A stretch of 62,340 bases of DNA, taken from NCBI GenBank assembly GCA_012960225.1, contig DUBS01000019.1:65325-127664 (forward strand), in the 5' to 3' direction. Below, piece by piece: positions 8,884-17,798 of the stretch. The first letter of the stretch is position 1; every line of letters starts with the position of its first letter. Both the position numbers and the translations under genes were made by a program. Origin of the DNA: Gemmatimonadota bacterium. GTDB lineage: Bacteria > Gemmatimonadota > Gemmatimonadetes > Longimicrobiales > Gaopeijiaceae. Under the pieces are notes generated by a model. The model did no database searches. It was not told the DNA's origin and saw only the letters and a program-made list of their open reading frames with translations.

Positions 8884-9057
8884 TCCATCACATCCGTTAG
8901 AACGTCATGACCGCATTAGCGCGGTCGGGTGAGAGGGCCTGGCTTGAAAGCGTTTTCTACCAGCACCCAGCGAACCGACAGTAACAATCATCTCGACGGT
9001 AGGGCACGAAGGGTAGAAGGGGGTCCAGAAAGCGTCAACGGTGCTGAGCCATACTCT

Positions 9058-10125
9058 TTACCTCGGTGTGAAGTCTGTCTCTACCCTAAGTCTGCGAACA
9101 AACGCTGCAATTAGCTTCGCAGTATTGAAGAGGTCATCGACGCTTACGACTTCATTCGGAGAATGCATGTAGCGATTAGGTACTGAAATGAGACCCGTAG
9201 GGATACCACCTCTCGTCAGGTGAATTCCATCTGCGTCCGTCCGTGTGGACCTCGGAGAAGCTTGGATCGTATATGGGATCTCTTCCTCTTCTGCCACACT
9301 GGAGAGCATCTCAAACACTGAGTTATGCGAGGCTGAACCACGACTCAATACCGGGCCGCCCCCTAGTCTATGTTCACCCAACTCCTTCTTCTCCACATCT
9401 GGAACATCCGTACTGAACGTTACATCAACCACAATCGCTACGTCGGGTTCTAGTTGGTAGGCGCTCGCTCTGGCACCGCCTCCGCTTTGCCCGATCTCTT
9501 CCTGGGCGGTTGCAACAGCCGTCACTCGCGCAGCTGGCAAGTTATCAGACAGCATTCGAATCGCTTCAAGCACGATGAACGCGCCAACCCGGTTATCGAT
9601 CGCACGACTAGCGATCCGATTCCCCGCCAGGTGGATCATACTCTGCGCTAGCACGATAGGATCTCCCACTCGGATTCCGAGTGAAACCACCTCATCTCTG
9701 CTAGAAGCACCCACATCGACCCAGAGCTGCCGAGTTTTGGATGCTTTCTCACGATCGTCTGGAGTCATGAGATGAACAGCTTTTTTCCCAATCACTCCCG
9801 GTACTTCAGCGCTCTTTCCTAGTATGGTGACTCGCTGACCAACCAAAACTTGAGGGTCCCAGCCACCAATTTCAGCTACATACAAATACCCCTCTTCATC
9901 AACATGGGTGATCTGGAGTCCAATTTCGTCTATGTGCCCCGCAAGCATAACGTGCGGGCTGCCAGACACATTCAGTACGGCAAAAGAATTCCCCGTTGCA
10001 TCTACATCTACTGGTCCTGCAAATGTTGACGCCTCAGTGCGCCACACACGTCCGGCACGAACCTCAAATCCTGACGGTCCTGCGGCATCAAGAAGTTGCT
10101 TTAGGAATGAAATATCTTGGCTCAT
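9058..10125 (-). CDS. M42 family metallo-aminopeptidase
   Basis: 355 residues from ATG 10125 (a GTG two codons upstream is the alternative). M42 di-zinc ligands, counted from the GTG: H66/D68 (AGHIDEIG), D179 (RAIDNRVG), E211-E212 (AQEEIGQSGG), D236 (VVDVT) and H323 (NRYMHSPNE). This family forms cytoplasmic tetrahedral dodecamers that trim short peptides from the N-terminus. It carries no signal peptide. It is separated from the GAF gene by 174 bp and is probably its own transcription unit. Fits the peptide-degrading theme of the window. Confidence 0.9.
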   Translation of the reverse strand: MSQDISFLKQLLDAAGPSGFEVRAGRVWRTEASTFAGPVDVDATGNSFAVLNVSGSPHVMLAGHIDEIGLQITHVDEEGYLYVAEIGGWDPQVLVGQRVTILGKSAEVPGVIGKKAVHLMTPDDREKASKTRQLWVDVGASSRDEVVSLGIRVGDPIVLAQSMIHLAGNRIASRAIDNRVGAFIVLEAIRMLSDNLPAARVTAVATAQEEIGQSGGGARASAYQLEPDVAIVVDVTFSTDVPDVEKKELGEHRLGGGPVLSRGSASHNSVFEMLSSVAEEEEIPYTIQASPRSTRTDADGIHLTRGGIPTGLISVPNRYMHSPNEVVSVDDLFNTAKLIAAFVRRLRVETDFTPR

Positions 10126-10286
10126 GGTCACTTAGCTCGGGACGTTGGATTCGGCAACCAAAACTATCCGTGCCTCTCGTAAGTGGCCAAGACCCGGCTG
10201 CTTTCATCTCCGGCTTGCTCGGATACCCAATAGCACGTCAGCTTGCCAGCAACTGATCACCGCAGTGGCAACTCGGGGAGAGAAAC

Positions 10287-11963
10287 GTGGATTCGAAGCA
10301 TAACGGCGGCGAGACCAACCTTGGTCGACGGGAATTCATGAAGCTCGGGGGGCTAGGAGCGGTTGCTACGGCTGTCGTCGGGTCAACAGCCTGCGAACCC
10401 AGAAACTCCCACGAAACCGGGAGCAGCGAACGTTCCTGGTGGGCGAATGAGACATTTGAACTCGAAGAGGCCACATTCAGTGACCTGGCAGACGACATGG
10501 CTTCGGGCCGACGAACTTCTGTCGAGATCACTCAGCTTTACCTTGATCGCATAGCTGCCCTAGACCGTGAAGGAGCCAAGCTTCGATCGATCATCGAAAC
10601 AAACCCGGATGCACTCGCAATTGCCAAGAGGCTGGATAAGGAACGAGCAAATGGGGATATCCGAAGCCCACTACACGGCATTCCGATCGTCCTCAAGGAC
10701 AACATCGATACTGCGGACCTACTGACCACGACCGCGGGGTCTTATGCATTGGAAGGTCATGTCGCGGCCACGGACAGTCATGTCGCGGCGAAACTCAGGG
10801 AAGCCGGAGCAATTATTCTGGCGAAAGCCAATTTGTCCGAGTGGGCAAATATTAGGTCATCTCGATCAAGTTCAGGCTGGAGCGGTCGCGGTGGACAGTG
10901 TGGAAATGCGTTCGCGGTAGATCGTAACCCCTGCGGGTCTTCTTCCGGGTCAGGTGCCTCTGTTTCAGCGAATTTCTGTGCCGGAGCAATTGGAACAGAA
11001 ACCAACGGTTCCGTCGTATGTCCGGCTTCTGTAAACGGTATCGTTGGCCTAAAGCCCACAGTTGGATTGGTGAGTCGTTCTGGTATTATTCCCATCGCCC
11101 ACACACAAGACACAGCGGGTCCGATGACCCGTAGCGTTGCTGACGCCGCCGTGATGCTCACAGCTTTAGTTGGGCCCGACCCCAGTGATCCCATGACGAT
11201 TCCCTCTGCCGATTTCGTCGGTACGGACTACACATCATTTCTCGATCGGGATGGACTTCGCGGTGCACGGATAGGAGTTGAGCGCAGCTACTTCGGCGCA
11301 CAGCCTGATGTGGACCAACTCATGGAAGAAGCAATTCGTTCGATGTCAACAGCGGGTGCCATAATCGTGGATCCAGCAAATATCCCGACAAGAGAAAGCA
11401 TGGGGGAACCTTCTTTTCAGGTGCTGCTGTATGAATTGAAAGCTGATCTCGCTGCGTATTTAGAAATGTCCGGCAGGCCAAATGGCATGGCCACGCTTGC
11501 TGACATCATTGTCTTCAATGAATCCAACTCTGACCGGGAGATGCCCTACTTCGGCCAGGAAATCTTTCTCGAGGCAGAAGAAAAGGGCTCGCTGAATTCA
11601 AGTGAATATCTTGAATCAAAAGAACTTGCTCGGCGCCTCTCACAGGACGAGGGAATCGACGCAGTCATGGAGCATCATCAACTTGATGCGATCGTTGCAC
11701 CGACAACGCGTCCTGCTTGGAAAATCGACCTTGTGAACCGTGACGTGTCCAGCAACGGGAGTTCTGGTCCGGCTGCGATTGCAGGGTACCCAAGCATTAC
11801 GGTGCCTAACGGATACGTCCACGGTTTGCCGACCGGGATCCTCTTCTTTGGAAGGGCCTGGAGTGAAGGAGCTTTGATTAGGATCGCCTACGCATACGAG
11901 CAAGCAACCCAGCACCGGCAACCTGCGAAGCTCCTTCCAACCCTGGATTTAGCAAACCTGTAA
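10287..11963 (+). CDS. Exported amidase, amidase-signature family (Tat lipoprotein)
   Basis: 558 residues from GTG 10287, with GGGGAGA upstream. The N-terminus has a Tat motif (RREFMKLGG) and a hydrophobic stretch ending at Cys36 in GSTAC, so it is probably exported folded and lipid-anchored. Amidase-signature triad: K137 (VLKDNIDTA), the cis-Ser in CGSSSGSGASVS (about 216-227) and nucleophile S242 (TETNGSVVCPA). The family hydrolyses diverse amides; the substrate cannot be read. The gene is not next to gatB or gatC, and the export signal argues against a GatA role. It converges with fxsA with a 4-bp gap. Confidence 0.9.
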   Translation: MDSKHNGGETNLGRREFMKLGGLGAVATAVVGSTACEPRNSHETGSSERSWWANETFELEEATFSDLADDMASGRRTSVEITQLYLDRIAALDREGAKLRSIIETNPDALAIAKRLDKERANGDIRSPLHGIPIVLKDNIDTADLLTTTAGSYALEGHVAATDSHVAAKLREAGAIILAKANLSEWANIRSSRSSSGWSGRGGQCGNAFAVDRNPCGSSSGSGASVSANFCAGAIGTETNGSVVCPASVNGIVGLKPTVGLVSRSGIIPIAHTQDTAGPMTRSVADAAVMLTALVGPDPSDPMTIPSADFVGTDYTSFLDRDGLRGARIGVERSYFGAQPDVDQLMEEAIRSMSTAGAIIVDPANIPTRESMGEPSFQVLLYELKADLAAYLEMSGRPNGMATLADIIVFNESNSDREMPYFGQEIFLEAEEKGSLNSSEYLESKELARRLSQDEGIDAVMEHHQLDAIVAPTTRPAWKIDLVNRDVSSNGSSGPAAIAGYPSITVPNGYVHGLPTGILFFGRAWSEGALIRIAYAYEQATQHRQPAKLLPTLDLANL

Positions 11964-11967
11964 ATAC

Positions 11968-12513
11968 TTACTGTTCTTCAGGATCAAATATGATCTCGTT
12001 CTCCGAAGTCCGACGCGACTGTGCACCCTCCCGTGCCCCTGGGTTCCCGGCTTTGGGTGTCCAAGAATTACTGCTCGTTGAACCGGGAAAGCCTGCTCCA
12101 AATCCGTGACCCGGCCCCATGCTTACCACATGAATGCTGCCATCCTTAATTTTCTGTTCGAGTCGAGAACGCAGCCGACGTTGAATCCAGCGCCTGGAGG
12201 GGGGTAAAAGTAGAGAAAACCCTAAAACGTCAGTGATCACACCTGGTGTGATCAGGAAAGCTCCTCCAATGAGAACAGATACCCCATCGAGTATGGCTTG
12301 GCCGGGAATCTGTGCCTGGGCGATCGATTGCCGGAACTGAAAAAACACCCTCAACCCTTCAAGGCGGGTGAGGATCGCACCCCCCGCACCAGTTAAGAGA
12401 ATTAAGAGAAGCGTTGGGAAAAGACCTAAGATCCGACCGAGTTCGATAAGAATCATCAACTCTATGACCGGTACGATTACGAAAAGAAATGCGAGACGCC
12501 CAAGTAGACCCAT
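11968..12513 (-). CDS. fxsA: FxsA family membrane protein
   Basis: 181 residues. Hydrophobic segments near 5-45 (FVIVPVIELMILIELGRILG and FPTLLLILLTGAGGAIL) and 78-103, with the conserved ALITPG-type motif here as FLITPGVITDVLGFSLLLPP. This defines the FxsA/UPF0716 family of small inner-membrane proteins, whose overexpression in E. coli relieves phage T7 F exclusion; the normal function is unknown. The C-terminus (about 140-181) is polar, Gly/Ser-rich and probably disordered. ATG 12513. Confidence 0.85.
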   Translation of the reverse strand: MGLLGRLAFLFVIVPVIELMILIELGRILGLFPTLLLILLTGAGGAILTRLEGLRVFFQFRQSIAQAQIPGQAILDGVSVLIGGAFLITPGVITDVLGFSLLLPPSRRWIQRRLRSRLEQKIKDGSIHVVSMGPGHGFGAGFPGSTSSNSWTPKAGNPGAREGAQSRRTSENEIIFDPEEQ

Positions 12514-12721
12514 ATACCCTTATACCCTTGTAACTAGACCCTGGGTTCCCAGCCACCAACTGCAGCCCCACTATGAGCCCAACCAATCCGGGTTGCAGAA
12601 TACCCTTATTAAATCCAACAATTCACCCGAACATACAATCATGAAAACAGCTCCTGGGATCGGTCAATGATCGACGGGGTACCCGATCTCAGTAACACAT
12701 CAAGGTTACCGCAAGGCAGGC

Positions 12722-13954
12722 ATGGAGCAGAATTACTTTCGTAAAGGCTTTGGTCTCAAGAAGGAAATGCAGCCCCTCATCGATGCTGAATACCAATCCG
12801 CTTTAGTGGAGCGTATTCGAGCACGTGGTTATGCGGATACCTTCGGCGATGTCACCGTGCGTCTAGCTCAAGAATTTGGCTTCTGTTATGGCGTTGACCG
12901 TGCTATCGATTACGCCTACGAAACCGTACATAAGTTCCCAAACAAAAAGATATACCTCGTCGGTGAAATCATTCACAATCCGCACGTCAACCAGCGGATG
13001 CTGGAAATGGGGATCTCCTTCCTCTACCCACAGGACTCAGGCGTATTTGACTTTTCGTCCGTGGCCAAAGGAGACGTTGTAATCCTGCCAGCTTTTGGTG
13101 TCACCCTGAATGATTTTGAGACACTTCGAGGAATTGGATGCATTCTGGTAGACACTACTTGCGGGTCGGTACTCCATGTCTGGAAGCGTGTTGAAAGCTA
13201 CGCTCGAGATGGTTTCACGGCAGTTATTCATGGTAAGTACACTCATGAAGAATCCCGCGCGACAGCGTCTCAAGTCAATAAATTTCCCGGAGGCAAGTAC
13301 ATCATCGTTCGGGACATGGCTGAAGCTGACCTCCTATGCGACTACATAGCAAAGCGGGCCAAGCATCTTAGAACTGAGGATTTCAAAACTCAGTTCAAGA
13401 CGAAGGTCTCCGCCGGCTTTGACCCGGAAGTCGACTTAGAGTTCATCGGCGTGGCCAATCAAACAACGATGCTGGCCAGTGAATCGATGGCGATCGGTGC
13501 CAAGATTCGTGAGGCAATCGTCGAGCGTTTTGATGAAGAACACACCAGTGTTCATTTCAGGTCTTTTGGAACAATCTGCTCAGCCACACAGGAACGACAG
13601 GATGCCGTAGAGGAAATGATGGAGAAACCACCTGACTTGATGCTTGTGATCGGTGGTTACAATTCCTCAAACACCAACCACCTCGCTCACCTCTGCCGAC
13701 AGTACACAGATACATTCCATATTCAGGATGCATCGTGTATCGATGTTGGGGCAGGCACGATCAAACACAAGGTCGAGCTGGACCCAAGGGCTGAGGAAAT
13801 ACTGGACGAGGATTGGCTTCCTCAGAATGCCTTTGATTTAGGCATTACCGCCGGTGCATCGACCCCAAACAATAAGATTGGCGAAGCTCTATTGCGGATT
13901 TTCGAAATCCGCGGGATTACGGTCGAACTGACAGCAGGCCTGCAATCCACTTGA
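12722..13954 (+). CDS. ispH: 4-hydroxy-3-methylbut-2-enyl diphosphate reductase IspH, long type
   Basis: 410 residues, well above the roughly 315 of E. coli IspH and like the long forms of cyanobacteria and plastids, with an extra N-terminal segment ending before EFGFCYGVDRA. The three [4Fe-4S] cysteines are C55, C147 (DTTCGSV) and one in FGTICSATQERQDAV (about 287). HNPHVN (H86) and THEES (about 174-178, holding the catalytic Glu) are conserved. It reduces HMBPP to IPP and DMAPP, the last step of the MEP pathway. Monocistronic; upstream 207 bp hold no other gene. Confidence 0.93.
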   Translation: MEQNYFRKGFGLKKEMQPLIDAEYQSALVERIRARGYADTFGDVTVRLAQEFGFCYGVDRAIDYAYETVHKFPNKKIYLVGEIIHNPHVNQRMLEMGISFLYPQDSGVFDFSSVAKGDVVILPAFGVTLNDFETLRGIGCILVDTTCGSVLHVWKRVESYARDGFTAVIHGKYTHEESRATASQVNKFPGGKYIIVRDMAEADLLCDYIAKRAKHLRTEDFKTQFKTKVSAGFDPEVDLEFIGVANQTTMLASESMAIGAKIREAIVERFDEEHTSVHFRSFGTICSATQERQDAVEEMMEKPPDLMLVIGGYNSSNTNHLAHLCRQYTDTFHIQDASCIDVGAGTIKHKVELDPRAEEILDEDWLPQNAFDLGITAGASTPNNKIGEALLRIFEIRGITVELTAGLQST

Positions 13955-14042
13955 GAAAAACGGTTTTGCCATTCCTGTGCACAAACTGATCAACATTCTG
14001 GCCCGATAAGCTGTAGGTCCTGAGTTCAGTAGTACCTAAATC

Positions 14043-15455
14043 TTAGATATGGATCGGCCGGCCCAAGGATGCGAGTGCACTTTCAGCTACTCCTTCTGAC
14101 AAAGTTGGATGAGGATGCATCGCCTTTTCTAACTCCTCAACTGTAGACTCTAGGTGGCGGCCTATAACGAACTCACCGATCAGCTCAGTAGCATGGGGAC
14201 CTACGATGTGTGCACCAAGAATCTCTGAGAACTGCTTGTCCCGAATGACTTTTATGAACCCATCTGAGTGTCCAGATGCAACCGCTCGACCAATCGCGGC
14301 CCAGGGAAACTTGCCGACCTCTATGTCATAGCCCATTTCCTTCGCCTGTAACTCTGTGAGCCCCACAGAGGCGACCTCCGGATGACAGTACGTACAATTC
14401 GGCACGTTATCATAGTCCACCATTCCATGGCTGTGTCCAGTTATGTGCTCCACACAAGTGACCCCTTCATGACTAGCCTTGTGCGCCAAAAGTTGATGGC
14501 CTGCCACGTCACCGATTGCGTAAAGACCCGGAACATTCGTGGACAGGTGCCGGTCAACTAACACGAAACCACGTTCGTCCACCTTGGCGTCTACTGAATC
14601 AAGACCAAGATCTTCAGAATTAGGAACACGCCCTACGGCGGATAAGACATAGTCAACGTCCAAAGTCTGCTCGTTTCCCTTACGGTCTTCAAAGGTTACA
14701 GAAACACCATCCTTACTAGTCTTAGCCTGCTTGAACTGTGCTCCGGTATGGATCTTCATCCCGCGCTTCTTATACAGGCGCTCCATAAACTTTGAGACCT
14801 CTGCATCTTCGAGCGGCAGGATTCTTTCCAGTGCCTCAACCACGGTGACCTTGCTCCCGTAGGCGTTATACACATCGGCAAACTCCATGCCGATTGCTCC
14901 TGCTCCTACAATGAACAGAGATTCCGGTGCCTTCTCCTGCATTAGTGCCCCGGTTGAAGACCAAATTCGGTCCTCATCAATTTTCAAGACAGGTAAATCC
15001 CGGGGCCTAGATCCAGTAGCCAAGATGATATTCTTGGCTTCATAGATAGTCTTTGATCCGTCCTTCGTCTCCAGTTCAATTTTTCCACGACCCTTGAGCC
15101 GACCGACACCTCTTAGGTGCGTGACCTTGTTTTTCTTAAAAAGATGAGCAATACCCTTCGCCATTTGAGCGGCTACTTGACGGCTACGGGCCTGAGCAGG
15201 GCCTAGGTCAAAAGAAACGTCTTTAGCAATAATGCCATGCTCGTGGGCACCAGCCATCTCGCTGACGAGTAAGGCACTCGAAAGTAGTGCTTTTGTCGGT
15301 ATGCAACCGATGTTGAGGCAAACACCCCCGAGTTCGTCCTTCTCTATGCACGCTGCTGTCAAACCCAATTGCGCCGCGCGGATCGCGGCTACATAACCAC
15401 CCGGCCCGCTACCTACGACAATGAGATCGAAGCGCTCACTTTTCTTATCGGACAA
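14043..15455 (-). CDS. lpdA: Dihydrolipoyl dehydrogenase (E3)
   Basis: 470 residues, full length. FAD dinucleotide motif VVGSGPGGYVAA, redox-active disulfide C46-C51 (CLNIGCIP), NAD-binding FIVGAGAIGMEFA, ATGSRP, and the C-terminal His449/Glu454 dyad in HPHPTLSE. It reoxidises the dihydrolipoyl groups of pyruvate dehydrogenase E2, encoded on the same strand upstream. The TTG start at 15455 is supported by GGGAGG 4-5 nt upstream. A hairpin terminator separates it from the S9 gene, so it should have its own promoter. The leader contains two alternative hairpins. Confidence 0.95.
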   Translation of the reverse strand: MSDKKSERFDLIVVGSGPGGYVAAIRAAQLGLTAACIEKDELGGVCLNIGCIPTKALLSSALLVSEMAGAHEHGIIAKDVSFDLGPAQARSRQVAAQMAKGIAHLFKKNKVTHLRGVGRLKGRGKIELETKDGSKTIYEAKNIILATGSRPRDLPVLKIDEDRIWSSTGALMQEKAPESLFIVGAGAIGMEFADVYNAYGSKVTVVEALERILPLEDAEVSKFMERLYKKRGMKIHTGAQFKQAKTSKDGVSVTFEDRKGNEQTLDVDYVLSAVGRVPNSEDLGLDSVDAKVDERGFVLVDRHLSTNVPGLYAIGDVAGHQLLAHKASHEGVTCVEHITGHSHGMVDYDNVPNCTYCHPEVASVGLTELQAKEMGYDIEVGKFPWAAIGRAVASGHSDGFIKVIRDKQFSEILGAHIVGPHATELIGEFVIGRHLESTVEELEKAMHPHPTLSEGVAESALASLGRPIHI

Positions 15456-15462
15456 GATGCCT

Positions 15463-15493
15463 CCCTGTAAGAAACAGGGGCAGAAAATGCCCC
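15463..15493 (-). promoter_or_regulatory. lpd leader with two mutually exclusive hairpins near the RBS
   Basis: Read on the minus strand, GGGGCA(15493-15488 complement)-loop-TGCCCC forms one 6-bp hairpin (77-93 of the 154xx block), and CCCTGT-loop-ACAGGG (15463-15468 with 15474-15479) forms another that runs into the GGGAGG ribosome-binding site of lpd. Both need bases 15477-15479, so they cannot coexist. This is the geometry of a translational switch or attenuator, seen in sequence only; no ligand or RNA-binding protein is suggested. Confidence 0.4.
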
Positions 15494-15609
15494 CTGGACG
15501 AACTCCGATTCCTAAGGGCTACGAAGGTAGATAGAGTGGGAAGGGGGGTAAAGTGAACACCACCGGGAAGCAGATGAGGTGCTCGGTACGCTTGAATCAA
15601 GAGGAAGCA

Positions 15610-15633
15610 GGGCCGGTGCGATTACACCGGCCC
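15610..15633 (-). terminator. Hairpin terminator after the S9 peptidase gene
   Basis: A perfect 9-bp GC-rich inverted repeat, GGGCCGGTG and CACCGGCCC, with a 6-nt loop, lies 30 nt beyond the S9 stop codon. The minus-strand downstream sequence is only moderately T-rich (TGCTTCCTCTT), so termination may be imperfect. Confidence 0.65.
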
Positions 15634-15663
15634 CTATAGCTTTCAACTTACATCAGAAGCCCA

Positions 15664-17703
15664 TTAGAACGTGATGCTGCGCCCTTGTTCATGCCGCTTA
15701 AACCACTCCCTTAGAAATAACTGTGTGCGAAGAAAATTAGATGGTGTACTCGACGTACCATGCCATTCATTATTGAACCGTATCATGGCAGTCTCCACGC
15801 CCATTACTTTCAGCGCAGCATAATACTCTTCAGTCTGTGGCATCGGGGTACGGAGATCATCCACGCCGGTCATTAGCATTGTCGGAGTCGTAACATTACC
15901 AACGTACATGAGTGGTGAACGGCGCAGATGCTCACTCGGATCGTCCCAAGGGAAGTTTTCGAAATTCCGGTACCAACCTATGCCGTCAGTTGTACCGACA
16001 AATGAGAGCCAATTCGTGACCGGACAATTAGCTGAAGCTGCCGCGAAACGGTTGGTGTGTCCTACTACCCAGGAAGTAAGAACTCCTCCACCCGAACAAC
16101 CATAGACGAACATACTCTGCTCATCGACATACCCTCTCGCAATCACCAGATCAACGCCATTCATTAAGTCGTTGAAGTCTTTGCCTGGATATGCATTCTT
16201 GATCGCATTACCGAATGGACTGCCATACCCAGAACTACCGCGCGGGTTGGTATAAAGGATCACGTAACCGTTCGCAGCGTGTTCCTGCCATGCAAAGTTG
16301 AATCCTACGTTGTACATCCCGTGAGGCCCACCATGAATGCTCAACATTAAAGGGTATTTTTCACTGGGATCGAAGTCCGGCGGCTTGATTATCCACCCTT
16401 GTATCTGGAACCCGTCAAGAGACTCGTACCAGATTTCTTCGACATCAGCGAGTGTGATACCTGCCATAATATCATCATTCACGTTGGTTAGTTGTCGGAA
16501 GGTTATGGGCCCATCGAGATCAAATGAAACAATGTCGGCTGGCACTTGAGGGCTCGAGAGTGTAGCTACAGCAAAACCCTGATCAGTGAAGGAGCTAAGT
16601 CCGAGCATGTGAGCACCGCTAGTGACCTCGCTTACGGCCCCCTGGGTGGATATAAAGTGCACGTTGCGTGCACCCTGATAGCTAATGGTGACATATACCC
16701 CACTCCCGTCGTGTGCCCACTCCATGTTGTTGATATTACGATCGAAGTCACCAGAAATAAGCCGAGATCCGGAGCCGTCCAGATTCATCAAGTAGACACC
16801 AGAATTCCGGTAAGTATCCGTGTTGAAATCGCTGCCGCGATATGCGACCAGGTCACCACGGGGTGATGGGAGCGGGCCTGTGTCTTGCCCACGACGAGTC
16901 GTCAGCTGACGGATCTCTTCTGTAGCAACATTAACTGCGTAAATTTCCGATTCGCGCCATGAGAGTTCTGAATCTTCAGTGCGTAGTGAGGAAAAAAGGA
17001 GTTCACTTCCATCCGCCGTCCAACGCCCGGTTGAATGATTCCAATCACCGTTAGTGAGCTGACGGGGAGTGCCCCCTTCAGCGGGTACGACGAAAACATG
17101 TTGCCAACCCTCATCGACGAAGCCTTGTCGGTCCTGACGGTAATCCGCCCTTGTCACTACCTTCGGACCTTCAGTCCAAGTAGCACCGTCGGGTCGACCC
17201 GGAGGGGTTACACTCCACGCGGGTTCACCATCAACATTCATTGAGAAGGAGATCGACTCTCCATCAGGCGACCAAGCAATCCCACCCGGACCCTTCTCTA
17301 AGCGGGTAATCTGGGTCGTTGCACCCTCATCATCCATCCACCGGACAAAAATCTGTGATCCGTCGGGCTCACCGCTGGCAGTATAGGCAATCCGTGATCC
17401 GTCGGGTGACCAAAGCGGTCCCGAACCATCAACAAGGAAGTGGTTCTTATTACCGTCAGCATTCATGATCCATATCGACGATTCTCGGCGGTCGTTCATT
17501 TTATCGACCCATCCACGAGTGTAGACGATACGCGCACCATCAGGTGAGATCTGCGGATTCGAGACACTTTCGAGATCGAGATACATCTCAAGTGTAAGCT
17601 TCTTGTTTTCCGCGTCTGTCTGGCTGCTAGCCAAAGACGGCAGAGTTGCTGCTATTAACACCAGGAACCAAGGCGCCTGAGAACGGAACGTGGGAACAGA
17701 CAT
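15664..17703 (-). CDS. Secreted S9 family prolyl oligopeptidase-like peptidase
   Basis: 679 residues with an N-terminal signal peptide (hydrophobic FLVLIAATLPSLASS, cleavage near residue 28). A beta-propeller of PD40/TolB-like repeats follows (ISPDGARIVYTRG, WSPDGSRIAYT, WSPDGESISF). The C-terminal alpha/beta hydrolase carries S537 (YGCSGGGV), D615/616 (GVDDLRTP) and H648 (NEWHGTS). The family is DPP IV/acylaminoacyl peptidase; it cleaves short peptides, probably in the periplasm. It sits with an amidohydrolase between the E2 and lpd genes of the PDH cluster. Confidence 0.92.
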   Translation of the reverse strand: MSVPTFRSQAPWFLVLIAATLPSLASSQTDAENKKLTLEMYLDLESVSNPQISPDGARIVYTRGWVDKMNDRRESSIWIMNADGNKNHFLVDGSGPLWSPDGSRIAYTASGEPDGSQIFVRWMDDEGATTQITRLEKGPGGIAWSPDGESISFSMNVDGEPAWSVTPPGRPDGATWTEGPKVVTRADYRQDRQGFVDEGWQHVFVVPAEGGTPRQLTNGDWNHSTGRWTADGSELLFSSLRTEDSELSWRESEIYAVNVATEEIRQLTTRRGQDTGPLPSPRGDLVAYRGSDFNTDTYRNSGVYLMNLDGSGSRLISGDFDRNINNMEWAHDGSGVYVTISYQGARNVHFISTQGAVSEVTSGAHMLGLSSFTDQGFAVATLSSPQVPADIVSFDLDGPITFRQLTNVNDDIMAGITLADVEEIWYESLDGFQIQGWIIKPPDFDPSEKYPLMLSIHGGPHGMYNVGFNFAWQEHAANGYVILYTNPRGSSGYGSPFGNAIKNAYPGKDFNDLMNGVDLVIARGYVDEQSMFVYGCSGGGVLTSWVVGHTNRFAAASANCPVTNWLSFVGTTDGIGWYRNFENFPWDDPSEHLRRSPLMYVGNVTTPTMLMTGVDDLRTPMPQTEEYYAALKVMGVETAMIRFNNEWHGTSSTPSNFLRTQLFLREWFKRHEQGRSITF

Positions 17704-17798
17704 CTGTGCCCCTCTTGCTGTGAGTTGAATTATCCGATGAGGTCGATATTCAACCTACGGTACAGAGGTCTTGAATCGCGAGAGGGAGAGGCCCGGCC

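Noticed and set aside
8909..8926. GACCGC/GCGGTC hairpin after the M42 gene
   Set aside because: Only 6 bp with no T tract; too weak to call a terminator.
12234..12254. 21-bp perfect palindrome inside fxsA
   Set aside because: It encodes the conserved ITPGVIT residues of the FxsA family, so protein constraint plus chance explains it better than a binding site.
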